From Parcubacteria group bacterium (GTDB taxonomy: Bacteria; Patescibacteriota; Minisyncoccia; JACPCQ01), in assembly GCA_016179715.1 (NCBI GenBank), contig JACPCQ010000064.1, forward strand, positions 1 through 27,409: a stretch of 27,409 nt of DNA, written 5' to 3'. The notes beneath the pieces are model-generated. The model searched no databases and was not told where the DNA came from. It saw nothing but the letters and a program-made list of their open reading frames with translations. Both the position numbers and the translations under genes were made by a program. This document shows, one piece after another, positions 1 to 7,257 of the stretch; within the stretch, counting starts at the first letter, position 1; each line of letters opens with the position of its first letter.

Positions 1-743
1 TTTCCCATAAGTGATTCGTCCGGGCTTCCATATCCGAGCGCAGAGATATAATTGGTAAGCGCGTCACACCAAACATACATAGTTTGCGACGCATCCCCCG
101 GCACCGGAATGCCCCACGGGATGTCTTTTGCGGGACGCGAGAAACTCACATCCTCCAGTCCTTGGTCTATAAAATTCAAAAGCTCGCGCGCGCGGTGTTC
201 GGGAAAAATTTTGAGCTCGCCAGACGAAATCGCCTCCCGAATGCGCGCGCTGTAGCGAGAAAGAAGAAAAAAATAATTTTCCTCCTCCACCACTTCCGGC
301 GCGGAGGCGTGGTCTTGACATTTCCCATCCACCAAATCTTTCCGTGTCACAAACGCCTCATGCCCCACGCAATACAGACCCTTGTAGGAGCGTTTTTCTA
401 TGTCGCCTGCCGCTTCCAGCGCTCTCCACATTTTTTCAGCACCCGGCCAGTGGCGTTTTTTGTCGGAGGTACGGATGAAATCATCATTTGAGATGTTGAG
501 TTTTTCGGCAAGCAGACGGAAGCGCTCCGCGTTTTCATCCACAAACTCGCGTGGCTTCTTGCCCACAGCGTCTGCAGCGCGCGCGATTTTTGCGCCGTGC
601 TCGTCCGTACCGGTCAAAAAATGTACCCCACGGCCGCACAAACGCCGCCAGCGCGCAATCACGTCAGCAAACACGAGTTCAAGCGCGTAACCGATATGCG
701 GCGGCGCGTTGACATACGCAATGGATGTCGTAATGTAGAACAA
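1..743 (-). CDS. metG: Methionyl-tRNA synthetase, N-terminal part (gene continues past the left edge)
   Basis: Class I synthetase that charges tRNA-Met. The visible N-terminal ~247 residues begin FYITTSIAYVNAPPHIGYA, which contains the HIGH-type ATP-binding motif as HIGY (about residues 16-19). TGTDEHG follows, then a zinc-knuckle-like segment (CVGHEAF ... GKCQDH), and the fragment ends in VWCDALTNYISALG, where most MetRS have VWFDAL. The start is taken as TTG at 743 because a strong Shine-Dalgarno AGGGAGG (748-754) lies 5 nt upstream and the family usually begins right before FYITT. An in-frame ATG at 767 is the alternative but has no ribosome site. It is the last visible gene of the M16 protease/permease/metG group. 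The KMSKS and anticodon-binding parts lie outside the window. Confidence 0.95.
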   Translation of the reverse strand, partial: MFYITTSIAYVNAPPHIGYALELVFADVIARWRRLCGRGVHFLTGTDEHGAKIARAADAVGKKPREFVDENAERFRLLAEKLNISNDDFIRTSDKKRHWPGAEKMWRALEAAGDIEKRSYKGLYCVGHEAFVTRKDLVDGKCQDHASAPEVVEEENYFFLLSRYSARIREAISSGELKIFPEHRARELLNFIDQGLEDVSFSRPAKDIPWGIPVPGDASQTMYVWCDALTNYISALGYGSPDESLMG

Positions 744-747
744 ATTA

Positions 748-754
748 TCCTCCC
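748..754 (-). promoter_or_regulatory. Strong Shine-Dalgarno site of metG
   Basis: AGGGAGG on the minus strand, 5 nt before TTG 743. It decides between the TTG at 743 and an upstream ATG at 767. It is one of the few strong ribosome sites in this housekeeping block. Confidence 0.6.
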
Positions 755-783
755 TTTCTTTCCGCATTGCGATAGCGACAAAA

Positions 784-1854
784 TTACTGTTGAGAAGAAG
801 TCGGAACTTGTGACACTTGTTTGCGCTGCGCAATATCGTTTAAAAACTCCATCAATACTACCGCAAGCGGAACGGCAAGCAGTATGCCGAAAAGCCCCCC
901 GAGTTTAGCTCCGATAATAAGCGCGATGATAACGACCACCGCCGGCACTCCGGTAGTGGTACGCACCACAACCGGGTAGATGAGATGGTTTTCAAATTGT
1001 TGCACGACAATATAAAACACGAGCGTAACCAGGCCTAACGCCGGCGCCTGGAAAAACGCAACAATGATTGCCGGAATGGCCGCCATAACGGGTCCGAAGA
1101 TGGGAATAAGTTCAAAAATGGCGGCAAGTACCGCGAGCAGAAAGGCAAACCGCACCCGGAGGATCGTAAGTCCCAAAAAAACCAGAACGCCGACAAGCAC
1201 GCCGAGCAGTAATTGCCCCTGAAGCCATCTTCCTATCTTTGTGCGAGAGCGCGACCAAAGCTCCAGGATATAAGACTCGTGCTCTTTCGGCACCACAATG
1301 CGCAGGAAACTCTCAATCCCGTTTTTTTGCACCGAAAGATAAAACGAAAGCACGACGAGGAGCAGGAAAGAAACCACGCCGCCAAAGACCCCCGCAGCCG
1401 CGCCAAAGAAGCTGGCCGCAACAGAGTTCAGCGCCCCCTGCAACTGCAGCAGCAATTGCTCGGCAATACCGGAAAGCGAACCGGGAAGTATCGGGAGAAA
1501 CGACATGGTGGTCTGCGCAAAAAAATCATGTTTCAGAAGAGAGGGGGCGTCGGCGAGCAGTGATGATATCTCTTCAAGGATAGTGGGAACCACCGTATAA
1601 AACGCGGCGGCCAGCACCGAAAAAGCTATGAGGTACACGAGGATAACGCTGATGGTGCGCGGTATGTGCCAACGCCCAAACCACCGCGCGGCAGGATCCA
1701 CCGCGGAGGCCACCACCACCGAAAACATCACCACAGCCACGATGTCGCGTACAAGATATAAAAACACCACAACCGCAATAACCGCGAGCGCGCGTAAAAA
1801 TGACCGCGTGGTAATATCAAAGGTAATTTTTTTTGTTCCCGATTCTATTTCCAT
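784..1854 (-). CDS. AI-2E family transporter (PerM/TqsA-like permease)
   Basis: Polytopic inner-membrane protein of 356 residues, the usual size for the AI-2E transporter family. Hydrophobic segments begin at about residue 20 (LRALAVIAVVVFLYLV). The family's long soluble stretch follows in the middle. A tight C-terminal cluster follows, with ELIPIFGPVMAAIPAII and GAKLGGLFGILLAVPLAVVLMEF, which is the diagnostic part of the family. Members export signalling molecules or act as ion antiporters; the substrate cannot be read from sequence. The ATG lies 2 nt after the M16 protease stop, so the two are almost certainly co-transcribed and translation is probably coupled. No Shine-Dalgarno is visible. 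metG follows 40 nt downstream. Confidence 0.9.
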   Translation of the reverse strand: MEIESGTKKITFDITTRSFLRALAVIAVVVFLYLVRDIVAVVMFSVVVASAVDPAARWFGRWHIPRTISVILVYLIAFSVLAAAFYTVVPTILEEISSLLADAPSLLKHDFFAQTTMSFLPILPGSLSGIAEQLLLQLQGALNSVAASFFGAAAGVFGGVVSFLLLVVLSFYLSVQKNGIESFLRIVVPKEHESYILELWSRSRTKIGRWLQGQLLLGVLVGVLVFLGLTILRVRFAFLLAVLAAIFELIPIFGPVMAAIPAIIVAFFQAPALGLVTLVFYIVVQQFENHLIYPVVVRTTTGVPAVVVIIALIIGAKLGGLFGILLAVPLAVVLMEFLNDIAQRKQVSQVPTSSQQ

Positions 1855-1856
1855 TG

Positions 1857-3146
1857 TTATAACTTAAGTAAAACTTTCTGATACGCGCTGCCGGAACGAT
1901 GAGGACCGACAACCGCCAAATTCAACTGCGCAGGCTTTAGTATCTCCCGCGCAAGGCGCTGAATATCAGCGCGTGTTACCGCATCCAGCTTGCGCAAGTC
2001 CTCTTCGGGCATGATAATTTTTTTGCGGAAAAGCGCCTCCTCTCCAAGATGAAACGCGATTTCATCAGATGTCTCAAAAGCAAGCGCCAGCGAACCTCGC
2101 ACATAATCTTTAATATGCAAAAGTTCTCTTTCGCTTATCCCTTTTGTGCACACATCATGCAGTATCTCCGTAATCTTACGGACAACAATGGGGAGCGCAG
2201 AATGCGGTACGCCCGCGCGCGCGCTGAAAAACCCCGTTGTAGCGTAGTGCTGTGCTCCCGCGCCGACATAATACGCAAGTCCGAGCTTCTCGCGAATTTC
2301 CATAAACAGCCGCGAAGATGTGTTGCCGCCCAGTATGCCGGAGAGTAACAGGAGCGGATACCGGCGTTTATCATGAAGCGAAAACGCGCGAACTCCCAGC
2401 ATGAGATGGGTCTGGTCGGACTCCTTCCATACCATGCGCACGCCCGGAGTTTTTTGCTCCTCTTTTATTTTTTTCTGATGGTCAGGGTGTCCCTTTGACA
2501 TTTTTACAAATGTTTTACTTACTTTGCGCATTGCCTCCGATGGGTCAACATTGCCCGCCACGACCACGACGGTGTTTGAGGCAACATATTGTTTTTCTTT
2601 ATAGCGCACGATGTCCCCGCGCGAGATGTTATTAACCGTCTCGGGCAGGCCGGCAATATCCCAGCCCGCCGGCTGGTCTCCGTAGAGCAAACTTTCAAAA
2701 TATTCCGAAACTCTTCGCTGCGGCATATCTTCATACATGCTGATCTCCTGCAAAATCACTCCCCGCTCGCGCTCAATCTCATCGGATTTAAAAAGCGGTT
2801 CAAGTAAGATGTCCGATACAACATCCAGTGCCATGTCAAAGTGCCGGAACGCGCTTTTTACCCAGTAGCCCGTATATTCATGGGAGGTAAACGCATTATG
2901 CTCCGCGCCGATGCCGTCCAACGCCCGATGCACATCCCCCGCCCGCGGACGCGATTTCGTCCCCTTAAAAAACAGATGTTCCAGAAAATGCGAGATGCCG
3001 TTCGTGCGCTTTACTTCATAATTTGAACCGGTTCCAATAAGCACCAGCAGTGAAACTGCCTGCGTTGAAGCAAGCGGCGAGACAATAACACGAATACCGT
3101 TTGGAAGTTTTTTCTCCGTAAATTGCATTATTTTTGCGCGACGCAT
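1857..3146 (-). CDS. M16 family zinc protease (processing-peptidase/PqqL-like)
   Basis: Zinc metalloprotease of the pitrilysin/insulinase clan, 429 residues. The inverted zinc motif HxxEH is present as HFLEH (residues 53-57) and the third ligand is probably E134 in ILQEISMYED. The second, non-catalytic M16 half follows (about 190-400), with the conserved GG..SSRLF..IRE..GLAYYVG segment. The length fits one-subunit bacterial homologues of mitochondrial processing peptidase. Two ATGs are possible, 3146 and 3128. The first is preferred because a sigma-70-like promoter ends 7 nt before it, which would give a leaderless mRNA. No secretion signal is seen, so it is probably cytoplasmic. The permease follows after 2 nt. 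Confidence 0.93.
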   Translation of the reverse strand: MRRAKIMQFTEKKLPNGIRVIVSPLASTQAVSLLVLIGTGSNYEVKRTNGISHFLEHLFFKGTKSRPRAGDVHRALDGIGAEHNAFTSHEYTGYWVKSAFRHFDMALDVVSDILLEPLFKSDEIERERGVILQEISMYEDMPQRRVSEYFESLLYGDQPAGWDIAGLPETVNNISRGDIVRYKEKQYVASNTVVVVAGNVDPSEAMRKVSKTFVKMSKGHPDHQKKIKEEQKTPGVRMVWKESDQTHLMLGVRAFSLHDKRRYPLLLLSGILGGNTSSRLFMEIREKLGLAYYVGAGAQHYATTGFFSARAGVPHSALPIVVRKITEILHDVCTKGISERELLHIKDYVRGSLALAFETSDEIAFHLGEEALFRKKIIMPEEDLRKLDAVTRADIQRLAREILKPAQLNLAVVGPHRSGSAYQKVLLKL

Positions 3147-3153
3147 ATGGTTT

Positions 3154-3182
3154 ATGCTACCACGATGGGCGTTCTAAAGCAA
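3154..3182 (-). promoter_or_regulatory. Promoter of the M16 protease operon, leaderless architecture
   Basis: On the minus strand TTGCTT (3177-3182) and TAGCAT (3154-3159) are separated by exactly 17 nt. The ATG at 3146 starts 7 nt after the -10 box, where transcription itself would begin, so the mRNA would have no 5' leader. The -35 box touches the T-tract of the upstream glyS terminator. Confidence 0.55.
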
Positions 3183-3214
3183 AAAAACCCCTTGCCGCGC
3201 GAAACGCGGCGGGG
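3181..3214 (-). terminator. Rho-independent terminator after glyS
   Basis: On the minus strand the stem CCCCGCCGCG / GCGCGGC..GGGG is followed by seven or more T. It ends the surface protein-glyS unit and separates it from the M16 operon. Confidence 0.8.
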
Positions 3215-3240
3215 CGAGCTTTCAGTATTCATGCCAAAAT

Positions 3241-4551
3241 TCAGAGACGGCGACGGATTTCTCCAACTGCCGTGCGTTCCTGCGTACCCGTGTCGCGGTC
3301 GCGGATAGTTACCGTATCATCGGCAAGCGTATCAAAATCCACCGTTACGCACCACGGTGTTCCGATTTCGTCCTGTCGCCGATAACGTTTACCGATATTG
3401 CCGTTGTCGTCAAAAGCAACGCGGGGAATGTCTTTTCGCAACACGCGGTAGATTTCTCGCGCGCGGGCAACCAATTCCGGCTTGTTTTTAAGCAATGGAA
3501 ACACCGCCGCCCGTATCGGCGCCACCTCCGGACTAAGCGCAAGATACACGCGCCGTTCGCCGTCCATCTCGTCTTCACGATAGGCGCTTGTAAGCACCGC
3601 GAGCACAAGGCGGTCAACTCCGAACGACGGTTCAATAACATGCGGGATAAGCCGCTTGCCCGAATCCTGGTCAAGAAAAGTGAGATCCGCGCCGCTCAAC
3701 GCGGCGTGGCGCGTAAGGTCATAATCCGTACGATATGCGAGTCCGCAAAGTTCCTTTGCGCCAAAAGGATAATCAAACTCAAAATCAATTGTGCGGCGCG
3801 AGTAATGTGCACGGTCCCGCTCCGGTACCTCGAGTGCGTGTACGCGATCCCGCGCAAGTCCCAGGTCATCATGTAAGAATTTTTCCATCGTCTCGCGCCA
3901 TAACGTAAAGCGCTCTTCCCAGTTCTCCGGCCGCACAAAGTACTCCGCCTCCATCTGCTCAAATTCCCGCGCACGGAAAAGAAAATCACGCGGCGCAATC
4001 TCGTTGCGAAACGCTTTGCCCATCTGCGCGATGCCGAAAGGCAGTTTTGGATGAAACGAGTCAATGATATTTTTAAAATTCACGAATATTCCTTGCGCGG
4101 TTTCAGGCCGCAGGTATGCGAGCGAAGAAGAGTCCGCGCGTGCGCCCACATGGGTAGCAAACATCATATTGAAAGGCTCCGCGTTTCCCAGTTTCCCGCC
4201 GCACTCGGAACACACCTCGTCCGTCTGGTCCGCGCGAAACTGCCGTTTGCACTTTTGGCACTCCACAAGCGGGTCGGCAAAACCTTCCACGTGTCCCGAC
4301 GCTTCCCAAACTTTTGGGTGCATAATAACCGCCGCATCCAATCCGTACATATCTTCACGCTGCTCTACGAACCGGCTCCACCACAACCGCTTGATATTCT
4401 CTTTCAGCGTCATGCCGTATGGGCCATAATCCCACATTCCCGAAATCCCTCCGTAAATTTCTGAACTCTGATAGATAAAACCCCTGCGTTTAGCAAGCGA
4501 TACTATCTGCTCCAGATTTTGCGGCTGTTTTTTGTGCATACTCTCATGCAT
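3241..4551 (-). CDS. glyS: Glycyl-tRNA synthetase, dimeric (alpha2) class II type
   Basis: Charges tRNA-Gly. This is the single-chain homodimeric enzyme of Thermus, mycoplasmas, archaea and eukaryotes, not the alpha2beta2 form of E. coli. The N-terminus carries the family signature GFIYQSSEIYGGISGMWDYG (about 24-43). A four-Cys element follows at C98, C101, C114 and C117. Next come class II motif 2 (FRNEIAPRDFLFRAREFEQME) and motif 3 (EPSFGVDRL), then the C-terminal anticodon-binding domain. The product has 436 residues. The ATG at 4551 is preferred because it begins one base after the stop of the upstream gene; an ATG at 4539 is also possible. A longer in-frame reading to 4629 would lie inside the upstream gene and is rejected. 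A strong terminator follows. Confidence 0.96.
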   Translation of the reverse strand: MHESMHKKQPQNLEQIVSLAKRRGFIYQSSEIYGGISGMWDYGPYGMTLKENIKRLWWSRFVEQREDMYGLDAAVIMHPKVWEASGHVEGFADPLVECQKCKRQFRADQTDEVCSECGGKLGNAEPFNMMFATHVGARADSSSLAYLRPETAQGIFVNFKNIIDSFHPKLPFGIAQMGKAFRNEIAPRDFLFRAREFEQMEAEYFVRPENWEERFTLWRETMEKFLHDDLGLARDRVHALEVPERDRAHYSRRTIDFEFDYPFGAKELCGLAYRTDYDLTRHAALSGADLTFLDQDSGKRLIPHVIEPSFGVDRLVLAVLTSAYREDEMDGERRVYLALSPEVAPIRAAVFPLLKNKPELVARAREIYRVLRKDIPRVAFDDNGNIGKRYRRQDEIGTPWCVTVDFDTLADDTVTIRDRDTGTQERTAVGEIRRRL

Positions 4552-4552
4552 A

Positions 4553-6433
4553 TCACGGCAACACGCGCCGTTCAAGCACAGAAACTTTCGGGTCGTCGAG
4601 CTGAAAGAGGGTGAGGGGGGAAGCTTCATCCGAAGAAACGGTATTTACAAACGTATCCCGGCCGCTTACTTGGCTTTTCTCAAGCAATACCGGCGCTTCG
4701 CCAACCTGGTTTGCGGTGGGAACAAGACCTATCTGAAACGATACGGTACGCGCCGGACGGCTGAACCCGACCCCGGCCTCCAGTCTGTCCACCTCCCAGA
4801 CAAGCTCGCCCGTCGTTTCGGTGTATGTTATCCGCTCGCCAGCCGGAAGGACGACGCTTTTCCATTGCATATAGGGCGGCACTATCGTGCGCACCGCAAC
4901 ATCCCGCATTTCATTAAAAGCGTTTGTTAACGACCACACCACCGTAAATACCGTCTCTTGCCCGAGACGTGCCGGGATTGGTCCGGAATTCGGAGTATCT
5001 CCATCATAGAAAAACCCGCGGCGCGCAAGCTGGAGGCGCGAACCTATTCGCAGTGTTGCCGAAGCGTTCGCTCCGGTATCTACCCCCGTAAATCCCTCCG
5101 GTGTTTCTCCGGCAAATATGCGCGCGCGCAACGTTACCGTAAGATTGCTGTTTTGTTCGCCTTCCGGCATACCGGAGCGCAGCGTAAAACGCACGCGTAC
5201 TCTCCCCGACTCACCCGGGTCCAAAAAACCAAAACGCGGAAACGTTCCCGCGTTCCAAACAATCGTATCCCCGCGCATCGCACCGTCCTCGGGCACGATA
5301 GAATTTTGGCTTGCTGCCGCACCCTCAACGCGAGCTTCAATCGTAACATTCTTTACGCCAACCGGAAGATTGTTGCGCCACGGCAAATCTACCACCACCT
5401 GTTCTCCGGCAAACGCGACAGCCTGCTCCGCGCCGTTAATTCGCGCCGCAACCTCTAAAAATGGCTTCTTTAACAACGTCGTCGCAACTCCGCTTCCGTA
5501 CACTCGCAACAAGTCATCCGTACCGCGCTCACCGACAGAAACGCGAAACGCCTTTTCTTCAAACTCGCTCCCCGCAAGCACCCCGCGGATAAGAAGCGTG
5601 CGCGTTACTCCGGGCTGTAATGCGCTGATGCGCCACCGGTTATCTCCTTCCACGGGCTGCATACTGCTTGAACGATACGTGAAATCAAAAGGATAATTTG
5701 CCTCCAGCTGCAGATTTTCAAGCACGATGTCCGCGCGGGAAACATATTCCACGGCAATTTCCACCTCTTGACCCACCCGTATTTCCTGCGGCACAAGAAC
5801 GGTCACTCCGATAGGGGCCGAGGCAATGCGTACCGTGGCAGCATTCTCTTTGGCAAAAATGGCGCTTGTGCCTTCCGGACGATATTCCAATGTCGCGTGA
5901 AATATCCGTTCGTCTCCCTCGGCGCCAAACACATACGCTCCAAAGAGTTCGTTTCTCGTCTCTCCCGGGGCAAGCCTGCCGAGAGCCCTGCGCTCCCGTA
6001 CAGCATTTGATTGCGCTATCGCCTGTGCGCCGTCCGGATATTGCACAATGAGGTCGGCCGTATCCAACGGCACGCTGTTGCCGTTGGTAATGCTTACCAG
6101 CCAATCCACACGATCTCCCCCGTTGATTTCTCTCGGACTTTCTACAGAAAACGAAATGTTTCTGCCCGAAACCGTTCCCGCGTCAAAGTAGCCCGAGACA
6201 TAAAGGATTGCGGCGCTCAAAAGCCCCAGCGCCACGACGGCAAGGAGACCAATGAGCCATACATACAAGGGAACGCGCTTTTTGCGCTTTTGCGCTGACA
6301 TGTGTTCGGTATGCCGCCAATATCCCGACGCATGTTCCGATTCCTCCGATGACGCGGGAGCAAGCGTGTGGCGGCGGCGCAGTAAGGCTTCCTTTTTATA
6401 AAGACGTTTTCTTAATTCTTCCAAAGAAGACAT
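4553..6433 (-). CDS. Large single-pass surface protein with repeated beta-sandwich (DUF11/CARDB-like) domains
   Basis: 626 residues. A charged cytoplasmic N-terminus (1-53, rich in E/K/R) is followed by one membrane helix (about 54-80, PLYVWLIGLLAVVALGLLSAAILYVSGYF region) and a ~545-residue outer part. The outer part holds several beta-rich segments with recurring turns such as LxPGETR, LQPGVTR and LDPGESGRVRVRF, and conserved NG/NN turns, typical of conserved-repeat (DUF11/CARDB-like) surface domains. There is no cleavable signal peptide, so it is probably anchored by the helix with its C-terminus outside. ATG 6433 is preferred over an in-frame TTG at 6448. glyS follows after one base, suggesting one transcript. 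Its function is unknown; a cell-surface or adhesion role is inference. Confidence 0.75.
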   Translation of the reverse strand: MSSLEELRKRLYKKEALLRRRHTLAPASSEESEHASGYWRHTEHMSAQKRKKRVPLYVWLIGLLAVVALGLLSAAILYVSGYFDAGTVSGRNISFSVESPREINGGDRVDWLVSITNGNSVPLDTADLIVQYPDGAQAIAQSNAVRERRALGRLAPGETRNELFGAYVFGAEGDERIFHATLEYRPEGTSAIFAKENAATVRIASAPIGVTVLVPQEIRVGQEVEIAVEYVSRADIVLENLQLEANYPFDFTYRSSSMQPVEGDNRWRISALQPGVTRTLLIRGVLAGSEFEEKAFRVSVGERGTDDLLRVYGSGVATTLLKKPFLEVAARINGAEQAVAFAGEQVVVDLPWRNNLPVGVKNVTIEARVEGAAASQNSIVPEDGAMRGDTIVWNAGTFPRFGFLDPGESGRVRVRFTLRSGMPEGEQNSNLTVTLRARIFAGETPEGFTGVDTGANASATLRIGSRLQLARRGFFYDGDTPNSGPIPARLGQETVFTVVWSLTNAFNEMRDVAVRTIVPPYMQWKSVVLPAGERITYTETTGELVWEVDRLEAGVGFSRPARTVSFQIGLVPTANQVGEAPVLLEKSQVSGRDTFVNTVSSDEASPLTLFQLDDPKVSVLERRVLP

Positions 6434-6448
6434 GTACGCAATTCTCAA

Positions 6449-6655
6449 TTCTCAATTTCCCAATAATGCCCCGCGCTCAATCTACCCGTCCGACTTCGCT
6501 CGAACGAAGTCTCCGCGAACGGACAAACAGTCAATTTTCAAACCTTAAACAGTCGCGGGGAGTAAAAACGTTCAGATACTGATTTTATTCCCTGTTTAGT
6601 ACTCCCCCGCACATATCCTAAAACATGTTTCTAGTATACCAAAAGTTTTACACAT
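6449..6655. other. Intergenic region with two inverted repeats and a minus-strand -10 box
   Basis: Between recO and the surface protein. GACTTCG (6492-6498) pairs with CGAAGTC (6505-6511) inside an outer GTCCG/CGGAC pair. GCGGGGAGTA (6555-6564) faces TACTCCCCCGC (6600-6610). A minus-strand TATACT lies at 6633-6638, directly downstream of recO, and could start the surface protein transcript with a structured leader of about 190 nt. AT-rich CAATTCTCAATT-type repeats occupy 6440-6465. Confidence 0.4.
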
Positions 6656-7249
6656 TCACATCTGGCTTGCATGCACTCCATTTTCAATCATCTGCCGAAG
6701 CAAGGGCAGACATTCCGTTGCTCTCTCCAATATTTTTGGAGTAAACTCCGAAACAGCAAGAATTCGGGGAATCTTTGGATGCACTTCGTAAGGCGAAACG
6801 TATCCGAGACGATACAGCAGGCGCGCGCGAAAAAGCGCCTGCAACGCGCTCATCTCCTGTTCAGAAACGCCGGTCTGTAAGGAAACAAATGCACCGTGAA
6901 GCAATTTCCACACGGCGCCATCCGCCCCCGTCCCGTGCACCATGCGCCGAAGGAAAGCAGCCACGGCCCCGAATGCCTCAAAACAAGCGGTTGTGTTTCC
7001 CGTCGGCCGGACCCGCCCTTGTTCATGGGCATCAATGATCCGAAACAGCTCCCTGCCGTTCACAAAACGGAGTGTCCCGAGTGAAAACAGCTGCAAGTGG
7101 GAGCGCAGTTTTGATTTTTCAAGGCGCACTCCTTTGGCAAGCGCATGTACCAGACCAAGCTCTTTGGTGTAGAGCACAAACAATCGGTCGGCCTCGCCGC
7201 GCTCCCAAGCATAAAGCACAATCCCTTCGGTTGCATAGTATTCTGCCAT
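6656..7249 (-). CDS. recO: DNA repair protein RecO
   Basis: Recombination mediator that loads RecA with RecR in the RecF pathway. 197 residues. The N-terminal OB-fold shows the family pattern YYATEGIVLYAWERGEADRL and LVHALAKGVRLEKSKLRSHLQ. The helical C-terminal domain is shorter than the usual ~240 residues and lacks the zinc-binding cysteines found in many RecO proteins. The ATG at 7249 lies 8 nt after the ileS stop. A TTG at 7261 would overlap that stop and is an alternative start. It is the last gene of the argS-ileS-recO run. Confidence 0.9.
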   Translation of the reverse strand: MAEYYATEGIVLYAWERGEADRLFVLYTKELGLVHALAKGVRLEKSKLRSHLQLFSLGTLRFVNGRELFRIIDAHEQGRVRPTGNTTACFEAFGAVAAFLRRMVHGTGADGAVWKLLHGAFVSLQTGVSEQEMSALQALFRARLLYRLGYVSPYEVHPKIPRILAVSEFTPKILERATECLPLLRQMIENGVHASQM

Positions 7250-7257
7250 ACGCAGTT

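Noticed and set aside
4552..4629. Longer GlyRS N-terminus from ATG 4629
   Set aside because: It would run inside the coding region of the upstream surface protein; the family N-terminus fits ATG 4551 or 4539.
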